Below, in pieces: positions 47,778 to 59,391 of a DNA stretch of 64,000 nt. The translations under genes were made by a program, and so were the position numbers. Position 1 is the stretch's first letter; each line of letters opens with the position of its first letter. Source of the stretch: Weissella minor (GTDB lineage: Bacteria; Bacillota; Bacilli; Lactobacillales; Lactobacillaceae); assembly GCF_001437425.1 (NCBI RefSeq), contig NZ_JQCD01000031.1:128299-192298 (forward strand), given 5' to 3'. The notes under the pieces are model-generated. The model saw nothing but the letters and a program-made list of their open reading frames with translations, was not told the origin of the DNA and did not search any database.

Positions 47778-50294
47778 ATGGAAAAAGAATTTACAGAGAG
47801 TGCCAAGACAGTCCTAGTTTTAGCCCAAGAACAAGCGAAATATTTTAAACATCAAGCAGTTGGAACTGAACATCTGTTGCTAGCTTTGACAATGGAACCA
47901 CAAGGGGTCGCAGCTAAAATTTTAGAACAATTTGATGTGACCGAATCAGTTGTACGAGAAGAAATTGAACTCTTTACCGGTTACGGGAATTTGCATCGCG
48001 AGTACGCGACGAGTTATTTGCCATACTCACCAAAAGCTGGTGATATGTTGCAACTAGCAATTAAGAAAGCAACGGAATTTAAGCAAGAACGTGTTGGAAC
48101 TGAACACATTTTATTGGCTTTAATTTCAGATGAGTCAATTTTGGCGACACGTATTTTGCATGACTTAGGGGTTACGAGCCAAGAGCTAAGCCGTGTGATT
48201 TTGATGAAATTAGGGGTTAACCCGAAAGAACAACGTAAGCGGACCCGTAACGCACAACGTGCCAATATGGGCGGTCAACAGGCTGAGGCTGATGAACAAG
48301 GAACACCATTGCTTGATTCATTAGCCCGTGACTTAACGCAACAAGCGCGTGAACAAAAAATTGATCCAGTTGTTGGTCGTGATGATGAAATTAAACGCGT
48401 TGTCCAAATTTTGTCACGTCGAACAAAAAATAATCCCGTTTTGATTGGAGAACCTGGTGTTGGTAAGACCGCGATTGCGGAAGGCCTAGCACAACGGATT
48501 GTTGCCAAAGATGTACCAAATGATTTAGCCCAGAAGCGTTTAATGATGTTAGACATGGGATCATTGGTTGCCGGAACAAAATTCCGTGGTGAATTTGAAG
48601 ATCGCGTCAAGAAGATTATTGATGAGATTCAACAAGACGGACATGTTGTGCTCTTTATTGATGAACTGCATACATTGATTGGTGCTGGTGGTGCCGAAGG
48701 AGCGATTGATGCTTCAGATATCTTGAAGCCAGCTCTTGCCCGTGGTGAATTGCAGACAATTGGGGCAACGACATTAGATGAATATCAAAAGTACATTGAA
48801 TCTGATGCTGCACTGGAACGTCGTTTTGCCAAGGTTCAAGTGGAAGAACCAAGTTTGGATGAATCCGTGGCGATTTTGGAAGGGCTTCGTCCCCGTTATG
48901 AAGAATTCCATCAAGTTGGAATTTCAGATAAGGCGATTAAAAATGCGGTGACACTATCAGATCGTTATATTAGTGATCGTTTCTTACCAGATAAAGCAAT
49001 CGATATTATGGACGAAGCTGCGGCCAAAGTACGTATTGAAGAGTCTGGCCATAAAACACCACTTGCAGAATTAAATGATGAATTAAATCGTTTGCGTCGT
49101 GAAAAAGAACAAGCAATCGAAAATTTGGACTTTGAAGAAGCAGCGCGTTTGCGTCAATCTGAATTGGATCAACGCGGTGTGATTGAAGATTACCAAGAAA
49201 AACATCCGGTTGATCCAGACCAAAAACCGGATTATGCCTTAAAGGTTGATGAGCATGATGTCAATCAAGTTATTGCTGAACAGACGGGAATTCCGTTGCA
49301 TCAAATGGAACAGTCAGAACAAGCTCGTTTGTTGAATTTGGAAGAAGTCTTGCATGAACATGTGATTGGCCAAGATGAAGCCATTTCAGCGGTTGCCCGT
49401 GCGATTCGTCGTGCGCGTTCAGGATTGAAAGATCCTAATCGTCCAATCGGAACCTTTATGTTCTTAGGACCAACTGGAACTGGAAAAACAGAATTGGCTA
49501 AGACTTTGGCAGAAGCGATGTTTGGATCTAAGGATAATATGATTCGTGTGGATATGTCTGAATATCGTGAAGCTTATTCATCGAGTCGTTTGGTTGGTTC
49601 AGCACCTGGATATGTTGGTTACGACGAAGGTGGTCAATTGACCGAACAAGTGCGTCGTCATCCATATTCAGTTGTCTTGTTAGACGAGGCTGAAAAAGCA
49701 CATCCAGATATCTATAATTTGATGTTGCAAGTCTTTGACGAAGGTTTCTTGACGGATGCTAAGGGTCGTAAGGTCGATTTTAGAAATACGATTATTATTA
49801 TGACGTCAAACTTAGGGGCCACACGTATTCGTGATGAAAAGAAGGTTGGTTTCGGCGCAACATCAGCCAGTGATGACTATGAAGCAATGAAAGCTTTGGT
49901 TAATGAAACAGTCAAAGAAACTTTCCGTCCTGAATTCATTAATCGTCTTGATGAGATTGTGGTCTTCCACAATTTGACCAAGCCACAAATTCACGATGTT
50001 GTGAAATTGATGGCCGACGATATGTTAGCTCGTGTTAAGGAACAAGGCATTGCAGTGAAATTGACACCGGCGGCAATCGATGTGATTGCAGATGAAGGTT
50101 ACGATGCTGAGTATGGTGCCCGTCCAATTCGTCGTGCCCTTCAAACGAAGGTTGAAGATAAATTGTCAGATGCATTGCTATCAGGTCGTGTAACGACAGA
50201 GAATGAAGTGGTTATTGGTGCCAAGCAAGGTGAAATTACATTAACCATTAAAGAAAATAAGAAAAATAAAGCAAAAACACCTGTTGAAGCATAA
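47778..50294 (+). CDS. clpC: ATP-dependent Clp protease ATP-binding subunit ClpC
   Basis: An 838-residue HSP100 unfoldase. Two Clp_N repeats (1-145) are followed by AAA-1 with Walker [10 protein letters not shown] and Walker B VLFIDELH, a middle domain with a UVR motif ([20 protein letters not shown]), then AAA-2 with Walker [10 protein letters not shown] and Walker [12 protein letters not shown]. It feeds substrates to ClpP. It starts two bases after ctsR with only a weak ribosome site, so translational coupling is likely; controlled by the CtsR operators upstream. Confidence 0.96.
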   Translation: MEKEFTESAKTVLVLAQEQAKYFKHQAVGTEHLLLALTMEPQGVAAKILEQFDVTESVVREEIELFTGYGNLHREYATSYLPYSPKAGDMLQLAIKKATEFKQERVGTEHILLALISDESILATRILHDLGVTSQELSRVILMKLGVNPKEQRKRTRNAQRANMGGQQAEADEQGTPLLDSLARDLTQQAREQKIDPVVGRDDEIKRVVQILSRRTKNNPVLIGEPGVGKTAIAEGLAQRIVAKDVPNDLAQKRLMMLDMGSLVAGTKFRGEFEDRVKKIIDEIQQDGHVVLFIDELHTLIGAGGAEGAIDASDILKPALARGELQTIGATTLDEYQKYIESDAALERRFAKVQVEEPSLDESVAILEGLRPRYEEFHQVGISDKAIKNAVTLSDRYISDRFLPDKAIDIMDEAAAKVRIEESGHKTPLAELNDELNRLRREKEQAIENLDFEEAARLRQSELDQRGVIEDYQEKHPVDPDQKPDYALKVDEHDVNQVIAEQTGIPLHQMEQSEQARLLNLEEVLHEHVIGQDEAISAVARAIRRARSGLKDPNRPIGTFMFLGPTGTGKTELAKTLAEAMFGSKDNMIRVDMSEYREAYSSSRLVGSAPGYVGYDEGGQLTEQVRRHPYSVVLLDEAEKAHPDIYNLMLQVFDEGFLTDAKGRKVDFRNTIIIMTSNLGATRIRDEKKVGFGATSASDDYEAMKALVNETVKETFRPEFINRLDEIVVFHNLTKPQIHDVVKLMADDMLARVKEQGIAVKLTPAAIDVIADEGYDAEYGARPIRRALQTKVEDKLSDALLSGRVTTENEVVIGAKQGEITLTIKENKKNKAKTPVEA

Positions 50295-50308
50295 AGTGTC
50301 AGATAAAA

Positions 50309-50347
50309 ACAGACAAAGCAAGGCAACTTGTTTTTGTTTGTTTTTTA
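50309..50347 (+). terminator. Terminator after ctsR-clpC
   Basis: ACAGACAAAGCAAG pairs with CTTGTTTTTGTTTGT imperfectly around GCAA, followed by T residues. Confidence 0.65.
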
Positions 50348-50354
50348 TTGTATA

Positions 50355-50382
50355 CTGACAGTTAGTTTTAATTGTGTATGAA
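50355..50382 (+). promoter_or_regulatory. Candidate rpoBC promoter
   Basis: CTGACA (50355-50360) and TATGAA (50377-50382) are 16 bases apart, about 200 bases before rpoB. Confidence 0.45.
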
Positions 50383-50386
50383 AATC

Positions 50387-50479
50387 TAGATGGCTTGGAA
50401 ATATTGTCCCAAGTCGTCTAACGAATAGAAAGACGGAAGCATTTTTTGAAAAATTTGAGGAGATGCTTTTGTCTTTTTT
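50387..50479 (+). promoter_or_regulatory. Structured rpoB leader with terminator-like hairpin
   Basis: Two hairpins follow the candidate promoter. TAGATGGCTTGG pairs with CCAAGTCGTCTA (50387-50420). AAAGACGGAAGCAT (50429-50442) then pairs with ATGCTTTTGTCTTT (50463-50476) and ends in six T residues. The second has terminator form yet lies inside the rpoB leader, suggesting attenuation. Confidence 0.6.
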
Positions 50480-50579
50480 GCGCCCAAAAACTGATTTTTA
50501 AGGGTCGTTTTGGAAATTTGTAACACAATTGTAAGGAACGGCTGCACACAATTAGCCAAATCAAAGTGAGGTGGAGAAC

Positions 50580-53500
50580 TTGGTAGGAACGCTTGTTAAA
50601 TACGGTAAGCACCGTGTTCGTCGTAGTTATGCGCGAATTAAGGATGTCCTTGATTTGCCAAACTTGATCGAAATTCAAACGGATTCATACAACTGGTTCT
50701 TGGATGAAGGATTACGTGAAATGTTTACGGACATTTTGCCAATCGAAGACTTCCAAGGTAAGTTGTCATTGGAATTTGTGGACTATAAGCTCATGGAGCC
50801 TAAGTACACAGTTGAAGAAGCACGTAATCACGATGCAAATTATTCAGCACCTTTGCACGTAACATTACGTCTAACAAATAAAGAAACTGGTGAAATCAAG
50901 TCCCAAGATGTTTTCTTTGGTGATTTCCCACTAATGACGCCACAAGGAACTTTCATTATTAATGGTGCCGAACGTGTTATTGTTTCACAATTAGTACGTT
51001 CATCTGGTGTTTATTACAATGAAGAAGCCGATAAAAATGGTCGTCCAATCTTTGGTACGACTTATATTCCAAGCCGTGGAGCATGGCTAGAATATGAGAC
51101 AGATGCCAAGGGCTTAGATTATGTTCGTATTGACCGTACGCGTAAGTTGCCAATGACAGAATTGGTACGTGCGCTAGGATTTGGTTCAGATTCTGAAATT
51201 CTACAAATCTTGGGTGAGCAATATGACTCAATTAATTTGACATTAGATAAGGATGTTCACAAGGAAATCAACGATTCACGTGTTGAAGAGGCCTTGAAGG
51301 ACATTTACGAACGTCTACGACCAGGTGAACCAAAGACTGCTGAGTCATCACGTTCACTTTTGACAGCGCGTTTCTTTGATCCTCGTCGTTATGACTTGGC
51401 GCCTGTTGGTCGTTACAAGATGAATAAGAAGTTGTCATTGAAGTCACGTTTGATGGGCTTGACGCTTGGTGAAACATTGGCTGATCCAGATACTGGTGAA
51501 GTTTTGTTTGAAAAGGGAACAGTCATTGATAAGAAGGTTATGGGCGTTTTGGCACCATTCCTTGACCGTGATGACTTTAAGATGGAAGAACATATTCCAT
51601 CTGATGATGCCGTTGTGACAGCACCTATGTTGATTCAACGTGTCTTGGTACAAGATCCAAATGATCCTGAAAATGTTTTGCCAATGATTGGTAACGGACA
51701 TTTTGATGAATCAGTTCGTGATCTACAACCATCAGATATTATTGCAGGTATGAATTACTTCTTGAACTTGCAAATGGGTATCGGTGCAACTGACGATATT
51801 GATCACTTGGGTAACCGTCGTGTTCGTCGTGTTGGTGAATTGCTACAAAACACATTCCGTATTGGTTTGAGCCGTATGGAACGTGTTGTACGTGAGCGTA
51901 TGTCAATTCAAGACCCTGACACAGTGACACCGCAACAATTGATTAACATTCGTCCAGTTGTGGCTGCAACCAAGGAATTCTTTGGTTCATCACAATTGTC
52001 ACAATTCATGGACCAAACAAATCCATTGGGTGAATTGACTAACAAGCGTCGTTTGTCAGCCCTTGGACCTGGTGGTTTGACTCGTGACCGTGCCGGATAT
52101 GAAGTCCGAGACGTTCACTATACACACTATGGTCGTATGGACCCAATCGAAACGCCTGAAGGACCTAACATTGGGTTGATCAATTCATTGGCCACTTATG
52201 CCCGTGTTAACCGTTATGGATTCATTGAAACACCATACCGTCGTGTTTCATGGGATACACATAAGGTGACTGATAAGATTGATTACTTGATGGCTGATGA
52301 AGAAGATAACTTCGTCGTTGCGCAAGGTAACTCTGTCTTGAATGAAGATGGTTCATTTGCAACTGATACTGTTTTGGCCCGTTCTGGGGATGAAAACATG
52401 GAAGTTTCAATTGAAGACGTTGACTACATGGACGTGTCACCTAAGCAAATGGTTGCCGTTGCCACTGCTGCCATTCCTTTCTTGGAAAACGATGACTCAA
52501 ATCGTGCCTTGATGGGTGCCAACATGCAACGTCAAGCGGTGCCTTTGATTAACCCACACGCACCTTTGATTGGAACTGGAATTGAATACAAGGCTGCCCA
52601 CGACGCTGGTGTCGCTGTGGTTGCTGCTTATTCTGGAACGGTTGAATATGTTGACGGACGTGAAATTCGCATTCGTCGTGAAGATGGTTCATTAGATAAG
52701 TACAAGCTTATGAAGTTCCGTCGTTCAAATGCCGGTAAGAATTATAACCAACGTCCAATTGTCGCTGTTGGGGACAAGGTTGATGCTGATGAAGTTATCG
52801 CCGATGGTCCATCAATGGAACAAGGTGAATTAGCTTTGGGACAAAACCCATTGGTTGCCTTCATGACTTGGCAAGGATATAACTTCGAAGATGCCATCAT
52901 CATTAATGAACGTTTGATTCGTGATGATGTCTATACGTCAATTCACATTGAAGAATATGAATCAGAAGCACGTGATACAAAGCTTGGCCCTGAAGAATTT
53001 ACACGCGAAATTCCAAATACTGGTGAAGAACAACTTCGCGATTTGGATGAACGTGGTATTATTCGTGTCGGTGCTGAAGTTGAAGACGGTGATATTTTGG
53101 TTGGTAAGGTAACACCTAAGGGTGTGACTGAACTTTCAGCTGAAGAACGTCTACTTCATGCTATTTTCGGTGAAAAGGCACGTGAAGTTCGTGATACATC
53201 ATTGCGTGTACCACACGGTGGAGGCGGAGTCGTTCAAGACGTTCGTATCTTCACACGTGAAAACGGCGATGAATTGTCACCAGGTGTTAACATGATGGTT
53301 CGTGTCTACATTGCCCAACGTCGTAAGATTCAAGTTGGTGACAAGATGGCCGGACGTCACGGTAACAAGGGTACAGTTTCAATGGTTGTGCCTTCAGAAG
53401 ATATGCCATACTTGCCAGATGGAACTCAAGTTGACATTATGTTGTCACCAATGGGTGTGCCATCACGTATGAATATTGGACAAGTGCTTGAATTGCACTT

Positions 53501-54176
53501 AGGAATGGCTGCTCGTGAATTGGGTATCCACGTTGCATCACCTGTCTTTGACGGGGCGCGTGACACGGATATCTGGGATGCCGTTGAAGAAGCTGGACTA
53601 CCAGGTGATGGTAAGACTGTTTTGTATGACGGACGTACTGGTGAAGCCTTTGACAAGCGTATTGCGGTCGGAGTTATGCACTATATGAAGTTGGCCCACA
53701 TGGTCGACGACAAGATCCACGCCCGTTCAATCGGACCTTACTCACTTGTTACGCAACAACCACTTGGTGGTAAAGCGCAATTTGGTGGACAGCGTTTCGG
53801 TGAAATGGAAGTTTGGGCCCTTGAAGCTTATGGTGCTGCACATACCCTACAAGAAATCTTGACTTACAAGTCGGATGACGTTGTTGGACGTGTGAAGACT
53901 TATGAAGCCATCGTTAAGGGTGAACAAATTCCAAAGCCTGGTGTGCCTGAATCATTCCGTGTGTTGGTTAAGGAATTGCAAGCATTAGGACTTGATATGA
54001 AGGTTCTTGATGCAGCTGATGCTGAAATTGACCTACGTGATTTGGATGAAGAAGAAGGCGATGACGCAGTTGTTAACATCAACAAGCCTGTAACGGATGA
54101 CGCTACAGCTGATGCACCTGCTCAAACACCTTCTGAAGCACAAGGTGTTGCGAACACAAGTGATCAAGAAGACTAA
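50580..54176 (+). CDS. rpoB: RNA polymerase subunit beta
   Basis: A subunit of about 1198 residues forming much of the catalytic cleft. The N-terminus [29 protein letters not shown] and C-terminal [25 protein letters not shown] are family hallmarks; the rifampicin-binding region [31 protein letters not shown] is intact. Two non-ATG starts compete: GTG at 50571 lacks a good ribosome site, whereas TTG at 50580 is six bases after GAGGTG, so TTG is chosen. The acidic tail ([18 protein letters not shown]) is lineage-specific. rpoC follows. Confidence 0.97.
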   Translation: MVGTLVKYGKHRVRRSYARIKDVLDLPNLIEIQTDSYNWFLDEGLREMFTDILPIEDFQGKLSLEFVDYKLMEPKYTVEEARNHDANYSAPLHVTLRLTNKETGEIKSQDVFFGDFPLMTPQGTFIINGAERVIVSQLVRSSGVYYNEEADKNGRPIFGTTYIPSRGAWLEYETDAKGLDYVRIDRTRKLPMTELVRALGFGSDSEILQILGEQYDSINLTLDKDVHKEINDSRVEEALKDIYERLRPGEPKTAESSRSLLTARFFDPRRYDLAPVGRYKMNKKLSLKSRLMGLTLGETLADPDTGEVLFEKGTVIDKKVMGVLAPFLDRDDFKMEEHIPSDDAVVTAPMLIQRVLVQDPNDPENVLPMIGNGHFDESVRDLQPSDIIAGMNYFLNLQMGIGATDDIDHLGNRRVRRVGELLQNTFRIGLSRMERVVRERMSIQDPDTVTPQQLINIRPVVAATKEFFGSSQLSQFMDQTNPLGELTNKRRLSALGPGGLTRDRAGYEVRDVHYTHYGRMDPIETPEGPNIGLINSLATYARVNRYGFIETPYRRVSWDTHKVTDKIDYLMADEEDNFVVAQGNSVLNEDGSFATDTVLARSGDENMEVSIEDVDYMDVSPKQMVAVATAAIPFLENDDSNRALMGANMQRQAVPLINPHAPLIGTGIEYKAAHDAGVAVVAAYSGTVEYVDGREIRIRREDGSLDKYKLMKFRRSNAGKNYNQRPIVAVGDKVDADEVIADGPSMEQGELALGQNPLVAFMTWQGYNFEDAIIINERLIRDDVYTSIHIEEYESEARDTKLGPEEFTREIPNTGEEQLRDLDERGIIRVGAEVEDGDILVGKVTPKGVTELSAEERLLHAIFGEKAREVRDTSLRVPHGGGGVVQDVRIFTRENGDELSPGVNMMVRVYIAQRRKIQVGDKMAGRHGNKGTVSMVVPSEDMPYLPDGTQVDIMLSPMGVPSRMNIGQVLELHLGMAARELGIHVASPVFDGARDTDIWDAVEEAGLPGDGKTVLYDGRTGEAFDKRIAVGVMHYMKLAHMVDDKIHARSIGPYSLVTQQPLGGKAQFGGQRFGEMEVWALEAYGAAHTLQEILTYKSDDVVGRVKTYEAIVKGEQIPKPGVPESFRVLVKELQALGLDMKVLDAADAEIDLRDLDEEEGDDAVVNINKPVTDDATADAPAQTPSEAQGVANTSDQED

Positions 54177-54330
54177 TTTTTGATCTGTTAAATCAGAAAA
54201 TGTCCCCGGTTTAGTAATTGCTAAGCCTGTGGGTATGAGCAAAATATATCAGCGTGATAAGTGTGTTCATACCTGCAGGTTTACGATTGCAAATCGGATT
54301 GTTAAAGAACCTATGAAAGGGGTCAAACCA

Positions 54331-57300
54331 TTGATTGATGTCAATAAGTTTGAAAGCATGCAAATTGGGTTGGCAAGTCCCAACAAAATTCGTAGCTGGT
54401 CTTACGGTGAAGTTAAGAAGCCCGAGACAATCAATTATCGTACTCTAAAGCCTGAAAAAGATGGGCTTTTCGACGAACGTATCTTCGGACCTACTAAAGA
54501 CTATGAATGTGCTTGTGGAAAGTACAAGCGTATTCGTTATAAGGGAATCGTCTGTGATCGTTGTGGAGTTGAAGTTACAACTTCTAAGGTCCGTCGTGAA
54601 CGCATGGGTCACATTGAATTAGCCGCTCCTGTATCACACATCTGGTACTTCAAGGGAATTCCATCACGTATGGGATTGGTTTTGGATATGTCACCACGTT
54701 CATTGGAAGAAATCATTTACTTTGCATCATATGTTGTCACTGAAGCTGGTGATACACCATTGACTGAAAAGCAAATTATTTCAGAACGTGAATACCGTGA
54801 GTTAAAGCAACAATATGGTAACCAATTTGAAGCTGGAATGGGTGCTGAAGCCATTAAGACTTTGCTATCACATGTCGATGTGGAAGCTGAAGTTCAAAGT
54901 TTGAAGGCTGAGTTACGTGAAGTAACTGGTCAAAAGCGTGTGCGTGCCGTTCGTCGTTTGGATATTTTGGAAGCCTTTGCGACTTCTGGTAACAAGCCTG
55001 AATGGATGATTATGGATGTTATTCCAATTATCCCACCTGACTTGCGTCCAATGGTCCAACTTGAAGGTGGTCGTTTTGCGACTTCTGATTTGAACGACTT
55101 GTACCGTCGTGTGATTAACCGTAACAACCGTTTGAAGCGTTTGTTGGAGTTGAATGCCCCTGGTATTATCGTGCAAAACGAAAAGCGTATGTTACAAGAA
55201 GCGGTTGACGCTTTGGTCGACAACGGTCGCCGTGGTCGTCCCGTAACAGGTCCTGGTAATCGTCCATTGAAGTCATTGTCACACATGCTTAAGGGTAAGC
55301 AAGGACGTTTCCGTCAAAACTTGCTTGGTAAGCGTGTTGACTATTCAGGACGTTCAGTTATCGACGTTGGTCCTTTCTTGAAGATGAACCAAATGGGATT
55401 GCCTGTACCAATGGCAATCGAATTGTTCCGTCCATTCATTATGCATGAATTAGTTGAACGTAGTTTAGCTGGTAACATTCGTGCTGCTAAGCGTAAGATT
55501 GATCGTCGTGATGATGATGTGATGGATGTGGTTGAAGATGTAATCAAGGAGCACCCAGTTCTTTTGAACCGTGCCCCAACTTTGCACCGTCTTGGAATCC
55601 AAGCCTTTGAACCTGTTTTGGTTTCAGGTAAGGCGATGCGTTTGCACCCATTGGTCTGTGAAGCTTATAACGCCGACTTTGACGGTGACCAAATGGCCAT
55701 TCACGTACCTTTGTCAGATGAAGCACAAGCTGAAGCACGTTTGCTAATGCTTGCCGCTGGTCACATCTTGGCACCTAAGGATGGAAAGCCTATCGTTACA
55801 CCATCACAAGACATGGTTATCGGTAACTACTACCTAACGACTGAAGAAGCTGGTCGTGAAGGTGAAGGCATGATCTTTAGTAGTGTTGATGAAGCCCGTA
55901 CTGCTTACCAAAACGGTTATGTGCATTTGCACTCACGTGTTGGTATTCAAACGGCTGCTTTCCCAGCATCAAAGCCATTTACTGACGAACAACGTTCAAA
56001 GGTTATGGTAACGTCTGTTGGTAAGTTGATCTTTAACGAGATCTTGCCAGTTGACTTCCCATACTTGAACGAACCAAATTCAGCAAACTTTGCTGAAATT
56101 GATAACCGCTTCTTCTTAGATGCTGGTACGGATATTAGTGATTACTTCGCTGATACACCAATTTTGCCACCATTTAAGAAGGGATTCTTGTCAGATATCA
56201 TTGCCCAAATTTATAAGGTTTATAAGGTTACGGAAACGTCACTTCTTTTGGACCGTATGAAGGACTTGGGTTATGATATATCAACTAAGTCAGGTTTGAC
56301 TGTTGGTATGGCTGACGTTACTGAATTGACAGAAAAGCCTGAACTGGTTGAAGCTGCCCACAAGCAAGTTGCAACAGTTACAAAGCAATTCCGTCGTGGT
56401 TTGATTACAGATGATGAGCGTTATGAACGTGTTATCGCAATTTGGAATAAGGCTAAAGATGATATTACTGATCAATTGATTGCGCACTTTGAACCTGACA
56501 ACAACATCTTCATGATGTCAGATTCTGGAGCTCGTGGTAATATCTCTAACTTCTCTCAACTTGCTGGTATGCGTGGTTTGATGGCTGCGCCTAACGGACG
56601 TATCATGGAATTGCCAATCATCTCAAACTTCCGTGAGGGTCTATCTGTGTTGGAGATGTTCTTCTCTACCCACGGAGCTCGTAAGGGAATGACCGACACG
56701 GCCTTGAAGACTGCCGACTCTGGTTATATGACACGTCGTTTGGTTGACGTTGCGCAAGACGTTATCATCCGTGAAGACGATTGTGGAAGTGATCGTGGTC
56801 TTGATGTTGCCGCTATTATGAATGGTAATGAAGTTGTGGAACCATTATACGATCGTATTTTGGGTCGTTTCGCACAAAAGTCAGTTATCGATCCAGAAAC
56901 TGGTGAGACAATTGTTGCGCACAACGAAATGATTGATGAAGCTAAGGCACAACAAATTCTTGATGCCGGTATCACAACAGTAAACATCCGTTCAGCCTTC
57001 ACTTGTAATACAGAACACGGAGTTTGTGTTAAGGACTACGGTCGTAACATGGCTACCGGTGATGTTGTTGAAGTTGGAGAAGCTGCCGGAACTGTTGCCG
57101 CTCAATCAATCGGTGAACCTGGTACTCAATTGACTATGCGTACGTTCCACACGGGTGGAGTTGCCGGAAACGACATCACGCAAGGTCTTCCTCGTGTGCA
57201 AGAAATCTTTGAAGCACGTAACCCTAAGGGTCGTGCCGTGATTTCTGAAGTTACTGGTGAAATTCAATCAATTGAAGAAAACCCAGCTGACCGTACGAAG

Positions 57301-57984
57301 GAAGTTACAGTTGAAGGTGAAACTGATACACGTACTTATACTTTGCCAATGACAGCACGTATGCGTGTTGCAGAAGGCGATCATATTCACCGTGGTGAGA
57401 CTTTGAACGAAGGTTCAGCTGACCCTAAGGAAATGATCGAAGTGCGTGATACACTTGCTACAGAAAATTACCTAGTGGACGAAGTTCAAAAGGTTTACCG
57501 TATGCAAGGTGTTGAAATTGGTGATAAGCACATCGAAGTTATGGCACGTCAAATGCTTCGTAAGGTGCGTGTCATGGATCCAGGTGATACAGAATTGTTG
57601 CCAGGAACTTTGATGGACATCGCTGAATTCCGTGCGGCCAATGAAAAGCCATTATTGGAAGGTAAGTTGCCTGCAACTGGTCGTCCAATCTTGCTTGGAA
57701 TTACAAAGGCCTCATTGGAAACAAACTCATTCTTGTCAGCCGCTTCATTCCAAGAGACAACTCGTGTCTTGACTGATGCTGCTATTCGCGGTAAGAATGA
57801 CCCATTGATTGGTTTGAAGGAAAACGTTATTATTGGTAAGTTGATTCCAGCTGGTACTGGTATGAAGGAGTACCAAGCTGTGCAACCCGAAGTAGTAGGC
57901 GAGCCTATCGTAACTAATGAAGATGGTACAAATATTCCATCAACTTCAGACATTGCAAATGCAATGAGTGAAACTGCGGAATAA
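54331..57984 (+). CDS. rpoC: RNA polymerase subunit beta'
   Basis: A 1217-residue subunit holding the active-site magnesium ([10 protein letters not shown]). Zinc site 1 is [19 protein letters not shown] near the N-terminus; the second zinc site includes DCGSDRG and CNTEHGVC. The frame is open back to 54229, but TTG at 54331 gives the conserved start (M)[16 protein letters not shown] and has AAAGGGG before it, so the upstream 34 residues are rejected. Co-transcribed with rpoB; terminator follows. Confidence 0.96.
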   Translation: MIDVNKFESMQIGLASPNKIRSWSYGEVKKPETINYRTLKPEKDGLFDERIFGPTKDYECACGKYKRIRYKGIVCDRCGVEVTTSKVRRERMGHIELAAPVSHIWYFKGIPSRMGLVLDMSPRSLEEIIYFASYVVTEAGDTPLTEKQIISEREYRELKQQYGNQFEAGMGAEAIKTLLSHVDVEAEVQSLKAELREVTGQKRVRAVRRLDILEAFATSGNKPEWMIMDVIPIIPPDLRPMVQLEGGRFATSDLNDLYRRVINRNNRLKRLLELNAPGIIVQNEKRMLQEAVDALVDNGRRGRPVTGPGNRPLKSLSHMLKGKQGRFRQNLLGKRVDYSGRSVIDVGPFLKMNQMGLPVPMAIELFRPFIMHELVERSLAGNIRAAKRKIDRRDDDVMDVVEDVIKEHPVLLNRAPTLHRLGIQAFEPVLVSGKAMRLHPLVCEAYNADFDGDQMAIHVPLSDEAQAEARLLMLAAGHILAPKDGKPIVTPSQDMVIGNYYLTTEEAGREGEGMIFSSVDEARTAYQNGYVHLHSRVGIQTAAFPASKPFTDEQRSKVMVTSVGKLIFNEILPVDFPYLNEPNSANFAEIDNRFFLDAGTDISDYFADTPILPPFKKGFLSDIIAQIYKVYKVTETSLLLDRMKDLGYDISTKSGLTVGMADVTELTEKPELVEAAHKQVATVTKQFRRGLITDDERYERVIAIWNKAKDDITDQLIAHFEPDNNIFMMSDSGARGNISNFSQLAGMRGLMAAPNGRIMELPIISNFREGLSVLEMFFSTHGARKGMTDTALKTADSGYMTRRLVDVAQDVIIREDDCGSDRGLDVAAIMNGNEVVEPLYDRILGRFAQKSVIDPETGETIVAHNEMIDEAKAQQILDAGITTVNIRSAFTCNTEHGVCVKDYGRNMATGDVVEVGEAAGTVAAQSIGEPGTQLTMRTFHTGGVAGNDITQGLPRVQEIFEARNPKGRAVISEVTGEIQSIEENPADRTKEVTVEGETDTRTYTLPMTARMRVAEGDHIHRGETLNEGSADPKEMIEVRDTLATENYLVDEVQKVYRMQGVEIGDKHIEVMARQMLRKVRVMDPGDTELLPGTLMDIAEFRAANEKPLLEGKLPATGRPILLGITKASLETNSFLSAASFQETTRVLTDAAIRGKNDPLIGLKENVIIGKLIPAGTGMKEYQAVQPEVVGEPIVTNEDGTNIPSTSDIANAMSETAE

Positions 57985-57995
57985 TTTTAATAAAG

Positions 57996-58029
57996 AAGTG
58001 GACTGATAGTTTATCAGTTCGCTTTTTTT
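57996..58029 (+). terminator. Terminator of rpoBC
   Basis: AGTGGACTGATA pairs with TATCAGTTCGCT around GTT, followed by seven T residues. Confidence 0.9.
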
Positions 58030-58042
58030 GTTTGACTTTAAA

Positions 58043-58071
58043 TTGGAATAAAAGTGTGTCATAATTATACT
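58043..58071 (+). promoter_or_regulatory. Promoter of the first iron alcohol dehydrogenase
   Basis: TTGGAA (58043-58048) and TATACT (58066-58071) at 17-base spacing, 40 bases before the start codon. Confidence 0.55.
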
Positions 58072-58110
58072 TACAATAAGTAAATTAAATCGGAAATATT
58101 GGAGGATCTC

Positions 58111-59298
58111 ATGGAAGATTTTACATTTGTAAATAAAACAGAAGTTCGTTTTGGGGCCGACCGACTTGATGCTGAATTAGCGCCAGTCATGGAACGTTTT
58201 GGGAAACGCATTCTATTAACTTACGGTGGTGGATCAATTAAGAAAAGCGGTTTATATGACCGAATTATGACCGCCTTGAAAGATTTTGAAGTGTTTGAAT
58301 TGGATGGTATCGCACCAAATCCAAAGATTGCCTCAGTTCGTGATGGGCAACGTTTAACGAAGGAAAACGATATTGATGCCATTCTAGCAGTTGGTGGTGG
58401 ATCAGTAATTGATGCAAGTAAATTGATTGCGTCAGCACGTTTTTATGATGAAGATCCATGGGACTTAGTCATTAATCCAGATATTCGTCAAACAATTGAC
58501 CAATTACCATTTGTTGATATTTTGACTTTGTCCGCAACTGGAACGGAAATGAATAATGGCTCAGTCATCTCAAATCCAGACACACATCAAAAGTTAGCAA
58601 CCTTTGGACCAAATACACCAGCTGTTTCATTTTTAGATCCAACTTTGACATATTCAGTTTCAAAGTGGCAAACAGCAGCTGGATCAATCGACATTATGTC
58701 ACATCTATTTGAACAATATTTTGATAATGCGACGAATAATGACGTTCAAGATGGATTGCGTGAAGGTGTGATGCGTGCGGTCATTAAGTGGGCGCCGGTT
58801 GCATTAGCTGATCCAAAAAACTACGATGCACGTGCTAATTTGATGTGGGCATCAACAATGGGGTTGAACGGACTAGTTGGTTTGGGTAATCAAAATGACT
58901 GGACTGTGCATCCAATTGAACATGAATTATCAGCATATTATGATATTACCCATGGTGTTGGTTTGGGAATTCTAACACCACGTTGGATGTCATATATTTT
59001 GAGTGAGACGACAGCTGCTAAATTTGCACAATATGGCCGTAATGTGTGGCATATTGTTGGAGATGATGACATGGCTGTTGCAAAACAAGCGATTCAACAA
59101 ACCTATGATTGGATTAAGAGCCTAGATGTTCCAATGACACTTCCAGGTGTAGACATCACTAGTGATGAACATTTCTTGGCAATGGCTGATTCAGCTGTTG
59201 AAGTTGGTGCTTTGGACACAGACGCCTATGTTAAGTTGCAAGCTGAAGATGTGGTGAAGTTATTTGAAGCATCAATGACAACTGATAATTTTGAATAA
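58111..59298 (+). CDS. Iron-containing alcohol dehydrogenase, first of tandem pair
   Basis: A 395-residue NAD(P)H-dependent dehydrogenase of the butanol dehydrogenase/YqhD group. The nucleotide-binding TYGGGSIKKSG (about residues 38-48) and GGGSVIDASK motifs are present, with metal ligands in the D/H region SIDIMSHLFEQYF and VHPIEHELSAYYDITHGVGLGIL. GGAGG precedes the ATG at 58111; an in-frame TTG at 58099 overlaps that site region and is rejected. Next to a close paralogue, with its own promoter and terminator. Likely aldehyde or aldehyde-phosphate reduction during fermentation (inference). Confidence 0.9.
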   Translation: MEDFTFVNKTEVRFGADRLDAELAPVMERFGKRILLTYGGGSIKKSGLYDRIMTALKDFEVFELDGIAPNPKIASVRDGQRLTKENDIDAILAVGGGSVIDASKLIASARFYDEDPWDLVINPDIRQTIDQLPFVDILTLSATGTEMNNGSVISNPDTHQKLATFGPNTPAVSFLDPTLTYSVSKWQTAAGSIDIMSHLFEQYFDNATNNDVQDGLREGVMRAVIKWAPVALADPKNYDARANLMWASTMGLNGLVGLGNQNDWTVHPIEHELSAYYDITHGVGLGILTPRWMSYILSETTAAKFAQYGRNVWHIVGDDDMAVAKQAIQQTYDWIKSLDVPMTLPGVDITSDEHFLAMADSAVEVGALDTDAYVKLQAEDVVKLFEASMTTDNFE

Positions 59299-59303
59299 AA
59301 CTG

Positions 59304-59336
59304 AAAACGTGAGCAGCCAACTCACGTTTTTTTTGT
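59304..59336 (+). terminator. Terminator between the two dehydrogenase genes
   Basis: AAAACGTGAG pairs with CTCACGTTTT around a seven-base loop, followed by T residues. Confidence 0.9.
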
Positions 59337-59391
59337 GTTCTAAAATAAGGTATACTTAGATGATATGATAAATGATGATTGGGAGGATAGT

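Noticed and set aside
54229-54330. A 34-residue N-terminal extension of RpoC
   Set aside because: It is not part of the conserved RpoC start, and TTG at 54331 with AAAGGGG upstream explains the known N-terminus.
57549-57953. A 134-residue minus-strand open frame inside rpoC
   Set aside because: Antisense shadow of a highly conserved gene, lacking its own signals.
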